From Chara braunii (lineage: Eukaryota > Streptophyta > Charophyceae > Charales > Characeae), in the NCBI GenBank assembly GCA_003427395.1, contig BFEA01000254.1, forward strand, positions 864,155 through 890,958: a stretch of DNA of 26,804 bases, given 5' to 3'. This document shows positions 1-11,255 of the stretch, piece after piece (within the stretch, counting starts at the first letter, position 1; each line of letters starts with the position of its first letter). The notes under the pieces are model-generated. The model ran no database searches, was not told the origin of the DNA, and saw nothing but the letters and a program-made list of their open reading frames with translations. A program made the position numbers and the translations under genes.

Positions 1-233
1 GCCGTGGCGGGTTCCACTTGTTATCATAACAGCAGGATCCAGAGCAGATGCTGTCGAGAAACAGGGACCCCCTGGACCAGCTTTTGGTGTCACCCACAGC
101 TTTTAGTGTTTGGGTTAAGCCATGGCGAAAGCTTTGTTCTAAACAACTCTGTGTTGTGGATCACCAAAGGCTTAGGCCACAACTGGTTAACTAGGATCCC
201 AATTCTTAGTGTCAGGGTTGCCCTACCAAGCCC

Positions 234-269
234 GTTTGTTTGTTTGTTTGTTTGTTTGTTTGTTTGTTT
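234..269. repeat. (TTTG)n microsatellite
   Basis: An uninterrupted run of TTTG units is visible, followed by a T/G-rich tail to about 278. Any reading frame across it is low complexity and not a gene. Confidence 0.95.
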
Positions 270-283
270 TTGGTTTTAAATTG

Positions 284-345
284 CTCCGGTCTATTGGTGG
301 GGAGCCGCGCCTGCTGGACACCGGGTCCAGCGTCCGATTATATAC
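284..345 (+). repeat. Dispersed repeat, copy a
   Basis: This segment contains CTATTGGTGGGGAG followed by CCTGCTGGAC and GGTCCAGCGTCC. The same block recurs at 23650-23712 on the same strand and, reversed, at 22806-22860. Partial copies lie near 22645 and 23714. The core CTGGA...TCCAG is itself palindromic. The family is not recognised; it may be a short interspersed element or part of a larger element whose ends are not resolved here. Confidence 0.7.
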
Positions 346-499
346 ATCCAGAGGGTCACATCAATTGTCTGCCTGCTAGTATTGATTGCCCTGGCTTGCA
401 GGGGATTAACTGAGCAGGATACGGTTTGTTTTTGTTTTGTTTTTTTTCAAAACAGAAAATGGGCCCAGTGCCCAAGGCTGATATTGATGTTTGAGAAAA

Positions 500-547
500 T
501 TGAAGCCGGGAAAAAAAAAAAAAAAAAAAAAAAAAATTGAAGCCGGG
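500..547 (+). mobile_element. Poly(A)-only retroinsertion with 11-bp direct repeats
   Basis: TTGAAGCCGGG at 500-510 is repeated exactly at 537-547, separated only by a run of 26 A residues. Direct repeats flanking a poly(A) tail are the mark of target-primed reverse transcription. Here everything except the tail is missing, as in an extremely 5'-truncated LINE or SINE insertion. A tandem duplication followed by A-run expansion is the alternative. Confidence 0.5.
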
Positions 548-611
548 GTCCTCACAGTCTACCTGGAGTAACCAGACAGAACATGCTGAGAACAGGGCCC
601 AGCGTCCCTCA

Positions 612-643
<32 letters not shown>

Positions 644-664
644 GGACGAGGAGGAGGAGGAGGA
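612..664 (+). repeat. (GAT)n/(GAG)n trinucleotide repeat in an acidic reading frame
   Basis: Ten GAT units are followed by GAG units. One frame, open from about 537 to the TAA at 717-719, reads roughly ten Asp, then a Glu run, then ENENNAKENGEQLIGDNY. Acidic C-terminal tails of this kind occur in chromatin and nucleolar proteins. No upstream domain is present, so a terminal exon is possible but unproven and a plain microsatellite is equally likely. Confidence 0.6.
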
Positions 665-719
665 GAATGAAAATAATGCTAAAGAGAATGGTGAGCAACT
701 GATTGGAGATAATTACTAA

Positions 720-1243
720 ATACTAATCAGGATGTTCATCTACTTAGAACTCAACTTCTTTCCTCTTCCCAATTCCTGGTATCCATACAAATTCAGCCAA
801 TCTCATTCTCAAGCTATGTTGTGGAATATAGCCCTTGGTCAAGTTATCAGACTGCTTTCCTCCCTCAGCAATCCTCAGTCTCCTACAGGCCTCGAGCCCC
901 TAAAAACAGGTTACAGAGCGATGCCCCAGCACCGGCCACTGTCGATCTGAGTCCACCAAATGTAGGCAATTAGACTAACTCTGATTAGTTTGAAAATAAG
1001 CTAATTCAATAATAGCACCTAGGAAATGGGGATCTGATTATGAAAGAACCCTAATCAAATAAGAGAAAGACTGAGAAAGACTGAGAAGAAAGGAGGCCTC
1101 TTCGTCCTGCTGCGGGGCGCCTAACTGTCCCCGATCTCCTGGCCTCCTCCTTCCCTTTGAACGCAACATTCTAGAGTCTAAGAGGTCTGAGATTTCTCTC
1201 TGTTGCTAAGAGGCGATCAGCCAGCGGCACGCCTGTATGTTCC
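720..1243. other. Stretch with no supported gene
   Basis: This region is of mixed composition and has only short open frames. The sequence AAAGACTGAG is directly repeated at about 1066-1086. I see no convincing RNA gene, transposon end or promoter. Confidence 0.5.
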
Positions 1244-1247
1244 TTGA

Positions 1248-1553
1248 ACCATTGCCGAGAAATTCAAGCCCAATGTTTTGGTATCAACTGCCAAACATCA
1301 GCAGTTTGGAGGAGTGATGGTCGGCAGGAGCTTTGCCGCTTTGACAGTTTTGCTTGGACCTGGAAAACCAGTAGTAGGGACAGAAGTGGAGGGGCAAGTA
1401 GCATTACATTTGTTAGCATTGATGATGGGAGGAAAGGCAATTTGTTTAGCCCTGCAGGGAAGACCTTGGGGCGAGCCTGGCCACTACTACCTCTGGGCCA
1501 ACCCTGGCTTCACGTGCAGCAGGGCACAGGTAGTAGATGCGAATTCTCTCTAG
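1248..1553 (+). CDS. Possible exon or ORF fragment of unknown function
   Basis: One frame is open for about 101 codons from the TGA at 1245 to the TAG at 1551-1553. The first in-frame ATG is at 1317. The translation is not low complexity; it is rich in Gly, Val and Leu and includes the segment GGVMVGRSFAALTVLLGPGK. I do not recognise a family. It could be an internal exon because no ATG begins the open stretch, or it could be chance. The downstream element at 1599-2630 lies 45 bp past the stop. Confidence 0.2.
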   Translation, partial: TIAEKFKPNVLVSTAKHQQFGGVMVGRSFAALTVLLGPGKPVVGTEVEGQVALHLLALMMGGKAICLALQGRPWGEPGHYYLWANPGFTCSRAQVVDANSL

Positions 1554-1815
1554 TAGCAAACATTGCAATCTATCTTCTATCTTTGTTCGCTTTCTTACTA
1601 GGCTGTGCCGGCAACCGGCCGGTTGGACCCCCGGTGGTCCAACCGGAATTCCAGTTGGACTCAAAAGTGGGTCAATTTTTTTTGTTTTATTTTTGAAAAC
1701 ATGGTTGGACTGCGCTCGTCGAGATCCCCCCGAATCCGCAAAGAAAACTTTGAACAGAGAAGTTTCATTCGCGGGGTGGGGGGGGGAGCGGGGTATTTCA
1801 GGGGTTAGGGGTCGG

Positions 1816-1819
1816 GGGT

Positions 1820-1874
<55 letters not shown>

Positions 1875-1911
1875 GGGGGTGGTGGGGGGGGGGGGGGGGG
1901 GGGGGGGGGGG
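1816..1911 (+). repeat. Extreme poly(G) tract
   Basis: There is an uninterrupted run of 54 G at 1820-1873 and another of 28 G at 1884-1911, separated only by three isolated T. G-rich sequence with GGGGTTAGGGG segments flanks it on both sides. It should form G-quadruplexes. Its true length is uncertain because homopolymers of this size are poorly resolved by sequencing. Confidence 0.9.
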
Positions 1912-2100
1912 TTTTTTCGGGGGTTAGGGGTGGGGGGTTGGGGGAGTTTGGTGAGGGTGTTAGTGGAGGGGATTCAGCAAGCGCGGGCTTCAGCAGACAT
2001 CAACGTACCTGGCTTTCTGCAAACGTTAAACCTTCCGCCCAAAAATTATGAAAAGGGGGGTTGGGGTGTTAGTGGCAGGGTAAGGAATCCGATGGTACTT

Positions 2101-2198
2101 CCCACCCAAAAACTTTGAAAAGGGCAGCCTATCTGGGCTGCCGATCTCTCGAGATCAGCGGTCCAGATAGGCCGACCTTTTCAAGCCTTTTTGGTGGG
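2101..2198. repeat. Foldback of about 98 bp inside the MULE-like element
   Basis: CCCACCCAAAAACTTTGAAAAGG at the left pairs with its near complement ending CTTTTTGGTGGG at 2198. Inside it GCCTATCTGG pairs with CCAGATAGGC, and CGATCTC pairs around a GAGATC apex. The whole segment forms one long imperfect hairpin with few mismatches. Confidence 0.85.
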
Positions 2199-2216
2199 CC
2201 TACTGGACCCAGTCTG

Positions 2217-2276
2217 ATTTTTGTTTGGGCCAGGAGACCTCCACGGCCAGCGTGGAGGCCTCCTGACCCAAAAAAG
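2217..2276. repeat. Second foldback, stem with CAGGAG and CCTCCACG
   Basis: TTTTTGTTTGGG pairs with CCCAAAAAA. Then CAGGAG pairs with CTCCTG and CCTCCACG pairs with CGTGGAGG around the loop GCCAG. It lies 19 bp after the previous foldback inside the same element. Confidence 0.85.
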
Positions 2277-2640
2277 CGCCGGTAAGACGCCCCAGATTGG
2301 ATGCGCTACGGCCCCTTGGTGCTTGTCATTGCTGTCTGGTCCAAGTTGCCCTCGATACTGGTAGGGTGATGGCCCTGAGTGCTGGTCACATTGAGGTAGG
2401 AAGGGTAGGGAAGGTGGCCTATCCTGTCAGGACAACCACCGGCTGCCGCTGCCACCGATCACCGTGGGTCTAGTCCTTGGCCTGTACAACACCCTGGGCT
2501 TCCAAAAATATATATAAAAATAAAAATAAAAAAATGATGCGCTACAGCCAACCGGGGGGGGACCGGCCGGTAGGACCGGTAAAGTTCCGGTTGGGGGAGG
2601 GCCTCGCGGTCCTACCGGGTTTACAGCCTAGCTTTCTTAT

Positions 2641-3052
2641 CAATTTGACATAGAAAGGGAGGTCAATGATGGTGCATCCTGAATATATCATCTATGTTTG
2701 CGCGATCACCTTGCGGATGTATCTTCTTCCATCTAAAGCTTTCGTAATATCCGATAATGAAACTAGGAAGCTGACGCATGATTTGGCCAAAGACAACTTT
2801 TGGCCTCGCTTGCTGAAAACTTGGAGGAAACTCCCTCCACCGGACAGGCCGGCTCCGAAAAGATGGGGGGAAGTGACACGACAACCCCACTTTGGGAACT
2901 GGTGGATCACGAATGCACACAGCAGAGTCATGATTAGCTCAGACAACCCATAGAGGGGATGTGTCGGGCATGGGGTCCTAAGGGTAGGGTACCTATGGGA
3001 TGAAGAGGCAAAGGATTGGAGGACGACGGAACAGATAAACTTAAAAGAGAGG
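2641..3052. other. Stretch between the MULE-like element and the left arm
   Basis: No gene is supported. A small hairpin TGGAGG...CCTCCA lies at 2822-2839. I found no counterpart of this stretch beyond the right arm, so the inverted duplication appears to start just after it. Confidence 0.45.
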
Positions 3053-3168
3053 TTACACCATCGAGCGCATCGGTCCCACAGAGAGGGGCCCTCCCGGCCG
3101 CAACACGCAGGATTTTGCAGGACTTGCCGCGTAAAGCATTTGCCGCTCCGACCGAATGCGCCAGCCAT

Positions 3169-3210
3169 ACCTCTCGTGAACCCCTACGACAGGATAGGGC
3201 TACGCGAGGT
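3169..3210 (+). other. Outer structured block, left copy
   Basis: ACCTCTCGTG pairs with CGCGAGGT around the inner CCC/GGG pair and the conserved loop TACGACAGGAT. The same fold occurs at 20376-20421 (minus) and 20867-20912 (plus). Nearby, CACC (3239-3242) pairs with GGTG (3251-3254) around ATCCCTTA, a segment identical in the right arm. An open frame of 112 codons spans it but shows many nonsynonymous changes and a frameshift relative to the right arm, so structure explains the conservation better than protein. Confidence 0.65.
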
Positions 3211-3529
3211 ACAACTTACCTCCACCCGTGGGAGATGTCACCATCCCTTAGGTGGGCGTACACCTGCCGAACTGCCAAACCACGTGCGAAGATTTTTCGT
3301 ATGCAATCGCAGAGGTGGTCCAGTCGAGGGCGTTTTTATTTCGCTATAGCATAGGAGGTACGCGTTGTTAACGTCCAAATCAAACTCGTGCGCAAATTGC
3401 CGCCCGAGACGCTGATCTATCGAGTGCGACCCTTACGCCGATCGACTAGGACGGTCAAATCTAACCACACGATGCATCTCTCGAAAAACAAAGTCGAACT
3501 TCGTACGTAAATCGCACTTAGTCCTTTTT

Positions 3530-3835
3530 TGTATCTAACCCATAACCTTTTAAGGACAATATACTCGAACGATATTTACGAGACTCTAAATAAATATCAC
3601 AACATTGTAGGTTTTCTCATATCGACTAGCCATGCATGATTACCTAAGGAATCGTCAGAATGACGTACTATGTAGTGCCCATAATCACGTGGCTCACAAT
3701 GATCTTGAGGGTCGCTTTCGATACTCAAGTGTTGGCTGACACACGTCTCGAGGGTTTACAGGAGGCATTGACCCTTACTAGCGGTTACACGCTTCCGACT
3801 TTGGAATTAAGGCTCCATCATCCAGGGCTTTGAAA
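3530..3835 (+). repeat. Single-copy counterpart of the right-arm tandem block
   Basis: The block runs from AACCCATAAC through a segment with ATACTCAAGTGTTGGCTGACA. In the right arm, reversed, the same block is present twice in tandem at about 19090-19385 and 19720-20020. Confidence 0.65.
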
Positions 3836-4379
3836 CATGTAAAGGGGTTAAACTTTGACTTTGACAGCCCTCACGAACCTCAACGTCCAACTATGAAAAC
3901 TCTAAAAAGCAAAAGTCAAATAGTCTTTATTTTCGCTCGGCGCTTAATCTGCTTAATCCTTATATACGATCAGTATAAGTCGTGTGTATATGCAAAAATA
4001 TAAATAAAATGGGGTTATAGGACGCGAGGCGATCACTCTCACATTCACAGTGTGACTTCTTTTAAAATATACACATGGTCTCATACAAGTCAAATCTGGA
4101 CTTCGACGCACAAACATACTTGCAATCACATCAAAAATTTTCACATCGACAGAGCACACACTACACGGGGTCAATTTCAAACACCCTCTGCGCTCACACT
4201 TTTTATTCATACAATCCCTAACCTTTGTCCAACCTTCCGAAAAGAAAACATTCAGTCCCCTTTTAAATAGTCATTTAATAAAAGTCTGAGTAAAAATACA
4301 AAGAAACATTTACACCCACAGGGGCTAAGACCTTAGGCTGAGTAGCAAGAATGAGTTAGAGTTGAGTCGGAAACCGATC

Positions 4380-4397
4380 TGTTATCAAATGATAACA
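4380..4397. promoter_or_regulatory. Conserved palindrome TGTTATC-n4-GATAACA
   Basis: A 7-bp perfect inverted repeat has the spacer AAAT. The right arm keeps it as CTGTTATC-ACT-GATAACAG at 18432-18450, preceded in both arms by an AACCGAyCT-like flank. The core half-sites are identical although the surroundings are diverged. A protein-binding site or a cruciform is possible; nothing else identifies it. Confidence 0.5.
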
Positions 4398-4544
4398 AAA
4401 GATGATTCTCGTAGGATCAGCTTGAAGCTAGTCAAACCTCGAATCAATCTGCGTTAAAAAAACAATCTGCAACACAACACAGATTTATGCCCAAGCTATA
4501 CTTTGAGTGAGTAAAATACTCCTTCCTTCCTACCTTACCTTTGA

Positions 4545-5195
4545 CACCCCTCTGAAAATGTCAAGAATTTTGGCAGTATCTCTCCTAAGGAAAGGCAAAT
4601 TGTTAAACTTTATAAATTTTAAAATATTATCACTTTTCCTGTTTTCAGGAAATTTCGTCAGAGCTTCCCATATAAAAAGTGTCTTTGCAAAATTTATACG
4701 AGACTGAATATAAAATTTGAAAGAGATTTTCTAACTTTATAAATCAAATTTTGTCCAACTCCCTGATGTAGTACAAATTTGGTCAGCATCTTCTTTAGAG
4801 AGGTACGTTTCCCAGATTTATACTAAGTCAAATGTAACCTCAAGATAAAATTTGAATTTTGTCATAACAAAATTTAACAATTTTTTTAGATTTGTAAAAA
4901 ATTCGGCAGCGCTCCCCGGTATCTTTCCAAATTTTATATAAAGTTAAATACGAAATCTAAAAATAACTTTTCCGTTTATAAAATTCAACTTTGTCCAACT
5001 CTTTGAATTAGTAAAAAATTGAGCAGCGTCTCCTTTAGAGAAGTAAGTTTCCCAAATTTATACTAAGTCGCATATGAACTCATACAAAAGTTGAACGTTT
5101 GTAAAGGCAAAATTTGACTAACTCCTTAGATTTGCAGAAATTTTGGCAACACTTCCCTTAGCGAAAGTGTCTCTCCAAGATTTATACAAGCCAAG
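4545..5195 (+). repeat. Tandem array of about 122-bp units, about six copies
   Basis: The motif AATTnGGCAGCGCTTCCC-like is followed by AGTnnCTTTCCAAATTTATACnA. It recurs starting near 4568, 4649, 4774, 4897, 5018 and 5140, a spacing of 121-125 bp for the last four intervals. Units at 4774 and 5018 resemble each other most (TTTAGAGA then TTTATACTAAGTC), suggesting a higher-order dimer of about 244 bp. The array is strongly A+T-rich. Reversed relatives lie at 18050-18205. Confidence 0.75.
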
Positions 5196-5600
5196 TATAA
5201 GAAATAAACTTATATAAAAAAATGTAGAAAATTAAACTAAGTATGAAAAATAAACGAACTCAAAAAATGCAAAAATTGAACTAGCTCCTACAACTCCAAC
5301 ACGTGGCGAGTATCTAATTTAAAAGCAACTGCCTATTAAAGTTGAGGCTCAGAACAAGTAGAGCTTTCACTCAACCACATGCAAGTCCATACCACAATGA
5401 GTAAATACTCTCACCCAAACCCCAAGTTATTATTATCATAAAAAATAGTTCATTATCTCTCAGTTAAATAAACCCCAATACCCTAGCTTACATATGACAT
5501 AAGAATGTACCCCAATTCGAGGCGATATTGCTTAACATTTTGTCTCTGTATATACAAATAAAAGACACACTTTTTTTTTAAATTATTCACTATTTAGGCA
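5196..5600. other. A+T-rich stretch between two arrays
   Basis: No gene is seen. The composition matches the flanking arm. I could not align a right-arm counterpart by eye with confidence. Confidence 0.4.
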
Positions 5601-6210
5601 GTTAACCATACCAAACCGAAACCAAATTGTTTAGTTCCGCCAAGTGTTTAGTATCCAAGTTACAATAACTTTCTAAACCTTTAATGTTTTGAAGACTAAG
5701 ATTGAACCAAACCGAAGTCACATTGCTCAGTCCACCTTTAGGTTACATTCATTTTAAGCCACACTGCTCATTATATTCTTACACTCATTACCCTAGCTAT
5801 AATTAGACCAAACCGAAACCACATTGTCTAACTAATTTATTCAAATCGGAAATGTATAATACATATTCATACAGAGAACCATATTCTCAAGTTTCTTGTT
5901 TTGTGCTCGACTTCATGCTAAGCCGAACCGAAGTCAAATTGTTTGGTCATCAGTCCAAACTTCCCTCATAAAAAAAAAAAAAAAGTAGCCGGATGTGACC
6001 GAAGCCACAACACCCTACTCTTAAACTCTTTCAACAGGCAAATCACAACAAGAATATAACAATCAAGCATGACCGAAGCCACATTGCCTAACTGCACGGA
6101 TAACAACTTACAGAGATAGATAGTCAACCTTGACGGAGGCTACATTGTCTGATTGACAAGGAAACAAACAGTATAACAGTCAGGTCTAACCGAAGTCACA
6201 TTGCCTGACT
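5601..6210. repeat. Left hairpin array, eight units
   Basis: Eight short hairpins start near 5601, 5694, 5801, 5914, 5985, 6064, 6123 and 6178. All share the plus-strand core ACCGAAryCACATTG. The stems differ but still pair: TTAGAC/GTCTAA at 5803-5831, GTCAA/TTGAC at 6123-6157, AGTCAGG/CCTGACT at 6178-6210, and GACTAAG/CTCAGTC with one mismatch at 5694-5732. Unit spacing is about 55-110 bp. The reverse complement of the core contains CTTCGGTTAG, which resembles CTTAAGTTAG in the right-arm array, so the two arrays are probably homologous with diverged loops. Confidence 0.75.
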
Positions 6211-6464
6211 CTTTGAAAACTCAATCAGCGCAAGCAAAAATACCTTTCTTTCACCTTCCTCCAATTCATCCTTTTTATTTCCGAGTTTCAAACAGTAATA
6301 TAGTTGAATTTCACATATGCATTTTCGTTACTTAATTTGAATTAAGTTTATGAAAATACAATTCATAGGTCCTGGAATGCATACGTATATAGCAATCGAC
6401 GTAGAAAGATGTACTAATAGGGGATTAGCAGGTTCATACACACAACAGAGAAGAGTATACATGA

Positions 6465-6730
6465 CAATTTTCTGCCTCCAGAATTCCTCCTGAGTTCCGG
6501 GAGAGCTTCGACAATCGATGGGCGGTGCTCCCACAAGGTTTTGTTGTGGTCTTGTGGGTTGCAATCTCACATGCCGCCTTCCTCTCATAACCACATATTA
6601 GACTTAGAGTAAGAAGGATAGAAGGAGGGGTTTCAGACTGTCGAGATACAAAAAGAGGACAAACTCAACTCGCATAGAAAGGGCCTTGAAATCTTAGTAC
6701 GCATGAGAGCCCTGCAATGGTAGACAAAAA
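6465..6730. repeat. Most conserved block of the arm, left copy
   Basis: The block includes TGCCTCCAGAATTCC, GGGTTGCAATCTCACATG and GCCGCCTTCCTCTCATAACC, each nearly identical in reverse complement at 16250-16515. A 66-position segment starting at 6473 differs from the right copy at 14 positions. Local hairpins (TGTGGG/CCCAT, and GGAACTC facing GAATTCT) are partly kept. No frame is conserved throughout, so a structured RNA or regulatory sequence is more likely than protein. Confidence 0.65.
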
Positions 6731-6830
6731 CACTTAGAAAGGTCACATTGAAGCCAATACGCAATGATACTGCAGTCTGACAACCTTCCAGGTCGCAGCA
6801 ATGTCCCTTGTGTAGAGCTTGATTACTCCT

Positions 6831-7196
6831 CTAAGTCCCAATGTCGTTACCTCCGACCAAAACGTTGTTATGCAGCCTAGAAAGGTTGTGTTCGAATAGA
6901 GCACACCCCTTGTGTTCTATTCGAAACGGAGGTGAAACACAGCGGTATATAACGAAAGATGCATTGTACACAACAAATCTCAGCGTGTACCACAACACAT
7001 AGCGTTTGCACACAGTGATACCCAGTGTCCATACACCGCCATACTCAACAAGAGTACAACAAGGGCGGCAAAACACAAAAAAAACGCGCCCAACAGACTC
7101 AGCAATACACCAAAAATGTTTTGCGCAACTCACAACACGGGTGTAACATGGAGCAGTAGCGAAGCGTTGAGCAAATGCACAATAAGCGCTCAACAA
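6831..7196 (-). pseudogene. Coding-like stretch of unknown function, left arm
   Basis: The minus strand has a 121-codon open frame with segments FWCIAESVG and CTLVEYGGVWTLGITVCKR. These align weakly, in the same frame, with WFCALVQSL and NTVLLYRDGLVAGLLVGGRR on the plus strand of the right arm near 15690-15830, which is the mirror position. Both read away from the centre of the inverted duplication. This may be a relic gene shared by the arms. The match is short and no family is recognised, so the coding status is doubtful. Confidence 0.25.
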
Positions 7197-7199
7197 GGC

Positions 7200-8732
<1,533 letters not shown>

Positions 8733-10084
8733 TCTGGTCGTACTAACAACCAGATTCAATCCAATATCGATCATTTCCAAGGCCGAAGGGCACCGCACCG
8801 AAACTAAGGAGTACAATGATCACCAAGAAGTTGCAAGGACCAACTACTCAATACCCCCTTCAGGAGGTCGACCATCATGAGCGAAGCAAACACTCCGGGG
8901 TGTGAGGGGATCGTCTGAGGCAGCAACGAGCCAGCAAGACGGTGAAACCCGCAAAAAGAACACACGATGAGGACCAAGAGCAACAACGTTGAAGACTGTG
9001 ATGACAACAATTAGGGCACTCCGTTTCACTACTCACCACAAAAACTAAAGAAAAAAAAGAATGGATTTACTACTAATATATTGTCAGATGCACCACGTGT
9101 TCCATTTAATATTCCTACGACGCCCATCATAGGTACGATTTCGCAGAACTCATTTTCCCTCCCGCTCGTCCTCACCACCCGTTCTTCCATGTTTGTTCTG
9201 CCTCGCCTTCCTTTTTAAGAGCACCTATCCATCAACCTGGGCAGATTTATGCCCCTTTCACGATTGCATGGATAGTTTTGAATGCAGGCGAAAACGACTA
9301 TGAACTTGAGGCGCACAACCAGGGTCGTGATGATGAATGAACAACATCACAAAGAAAATAGGCAACATGGCCACCAACAACGAGGACGATAAGCAACCAA
9401 GATGATCCCGGACAACACAACTATAATAGCTATTAAGCACGATGGAGAGTGAAACGATAACGAACGATATGATGATGGCTGTCACGACGAATAGCATGGC
9501 TACACCGAACAAACGCCACCACTGAGACCAAACCGACAATGATGGGGGCTACAACCTCGACGAAGGGCAAATGTGGGTCATGGAGGCGACAATGACTAGC
9601 ACTACCGGCTCGACTATTAGTAGGCCCGTCTGACCAAGGTGACAAACACAAAGGTCACCTTCACAAACAGAATCCACAACACATGAGTAAACACGATCAT
9701 CACAAGCAGCCACCACTCACTAAATGTGCAAAAAATTAGAAAGAATCTTCCGCTAGAACATGGGAAGATACACTGTCATATTCAAATGCTTCAAAATAGT
9801 CGTGCAACCTTCTTACCTCGTACCAATTAACCCACTGCTCAGGTTGAATTTATGACGCGGCCAATCAATCAAGAATGATCCAAAACCCCCGTTTAGTATC
9901 TTTGTTTAAACGGTCGAGAAACAGTTGAGCTATTCAATTTTCACTCCTCTTCGCTCTTTTTCTTTCCTTCTCAATTTCTTCCGGCACTCTTTTTCTTTTA
10001 TTCCTTCCCTTCTACTGACTCTATCCCCAATCTCACTATATCAATTGTTCACCTTGTCCGAAGACCACTATCCACCATCATTCC
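8733..10084. other. Left-arm interior without a supported gene
   Basis: Short overlapping open frames are present on both strands. The block at 9560-9640 (TAGTAGGCCC, TGACC, GGTGAC) matches the right arm near 13900-13960 in reverse. A C/T-rich stretch lies at 9930-10080. No protein motif is recognised. Confidence 0.35.
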
Positions 10085-10086
10085 CC

Positions 10087-10110
10087 GCTCGTTTTCGTCA
10101 AGAAATGAGC
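10087..10110. other. Covarying hairpin, left copy
   Basis: GCTCGTTT (10087-10094) pairs with AAATGAGC (10103-10110) around the loop TCGTCAAG. The right arm has GCCCGTTT and AAACGGGC around TCGTTAAG (read on its minus strand) at 12896-12919. One T-A pair has become C-G and one G-T wobble has become G-C, so the pairing is preserved by compensating changes. Confidence 0.7.
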
Positions 10111-11159
10111 GAGGAAGACATCTTGCACCTCCACTATCATTCTCCCCGTTACCTTTGTCTTGTCTTCTTCGATTTCGTGTTGATGGTAACATTTTTCGTG
10201 TGCCTCAATCAAGGCAACCTCCCACCTCTTGGTCCAACAACATACTGATACTTAAACTAAAAAAAACTTTTATCCCTACAATGTCGGATCCAACAATCCT
10301 CATTTACAGCTCATTGAAAGAGTTATCTCGCAAGTAGCTCAATATTGTGCCTTTCGCCCCACTCCTCGGCAGAATGGACTTGTCTCTATCCTATTGTGAA
10401 GCTTATTCAAAAGAAGAAAATAAAAGAGAAAATAAATAACAATTAAAAATTAGAAATAAAGACAGAACGAAAGAAAAATGGTGGGACCTCGACTGTGCTT
10501 ATGGCCTCCTCCCACTAAAATTTTTATGAATTCTTATGACCGCAGTTACCACAGTGAGGTATCTCTAGCGGACGGAATGGCCCCAAGTAAGCCAGAATAA
10601 TCATATGTTACTCATTCGGATTCGAACTCAGGTTTGTACCTCGTCGGTTTAGAAGAGTTTCAACTGGGTTAGGCCAATTGGTTTCATGGTTGGGTGCAAA
10701 ACCAACATAGGAGATATGCTAATCTTCTTTGCATCGTCTCAATTTTAACGGATGTCCCGAAGGACTAGTCCTGAGGCACGACCTCGAGATCATGATTGGC
10801 TACGAATTTGAACATGACTCCAAGACAAACGTTGCTTGTATTGTTATTTTACATAACATATATTTTTTTAGATTTTTCTGATAACTTTTTTTTTTTTATA
10901 AATATTTTTTATGTTCGCGTTCGGAGGTTTTTGGGTGCTTGTTCGTGTTCGGGCGAACATGTTCGCGTTCCCCTCCAAACACGAACACGGTGCTACGTAG
11001 CTGAGGACAATAATATTGTTTATCAGCTGCATGGAACAAGGTACTGCCCAAATGTGGCACATCATCACTCTAAAAACAATGGTGAGTTCAAAAAACTTTT
11101 GTGGTATAGTTATCTTAGGCTTCTGCAATTGACTCTTGAAGTTTTTTGTTGAAAATTTC

Positions 11160-11255
11160 AAGTACAAATGGTTTGTACTTATATTTTGTTTGTTTTTATT
11201 CATATGCCTTGTGAAACAGTCATGTTTGTTGTCAACATGCAGGCACAAACATGAC
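11160..11255. other. Two perfect hairpins near the centre
   Basis: AAGTACAAA pairs with TTTGTACTT around TGG at 11160-11180. GTCATGTTTGT (11219-11229) pairs with ACAAACATGAC (11245-11255) around a 15-nt loop. Both stems are mismatch-free, at 9 and 11 bp. Confidence 0.8.

Larger units (their letters stand above)
1599..2630. mobile_element. 1.03-kb non-autonomous DNA transposon, MULE-like
   Basis: The element begins TAGGCTGT and ends ACAGCCTA, an 8-bp terminal inverted repeat. It is flanked by GCTTTCTTAC (1589-1598) and GCTTTCTTAT (2631-2640), a 10-bp target-site duplication with one mismatch. Target duplications of 9-11 bp are characteristic of Mutator-like elements. Both subtermini carry CCGG-rich palindromes: CCGGTTGGACC pairs with GGTCCAACCGG at 1619-1646, and CCGGTAGGACCG pairs with CGGTCCTACCGG at 2567-2618. 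CCAACCGGAA occurs near both ends in inverted orientation. The interior holds a huge G tract and two foldbacks but no transposase-like frame. Assignment to MULE rests on duplication length only. Confidence 0.65.

Noticed and set aside
1801-1931. Telomere-like GGGGTTAGGGG segments
   Set aside because: Only two isolated occurrences sit within a G-rich tract, with no tandem telomeric array.
1537-2118. 193-codon frame with a poly-Gly run
   Set aside because: It is produced by the poly(G) tract inside a transposon.
3016-3354. 112-codon frame with a similar frame in the right arm (20195-20707 minus), a candidate conserved protein
   Set aside because: The two frames differ at many nonsynonymous sites and by a one-base shift, while stems and loops are kept. 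Nucleotide structure explains the conservation better.
9258-9539. Hydrophobic 93-codon minus-strand frame resembling a membrane protein
   Set aside because: The plus strand here is A/C-rich, so T/G-rich codons give hydrophobic residues by composition alone. The right-arm counterpart does not keep the frame.
10917-10990. Heat-shock-element-like TTC/GAA array near GTTCGTGTTCGGGCGAAC
   Set aside because: Spacing is irregular and no gene follows. The GTTCG-rich palindromes explain it.
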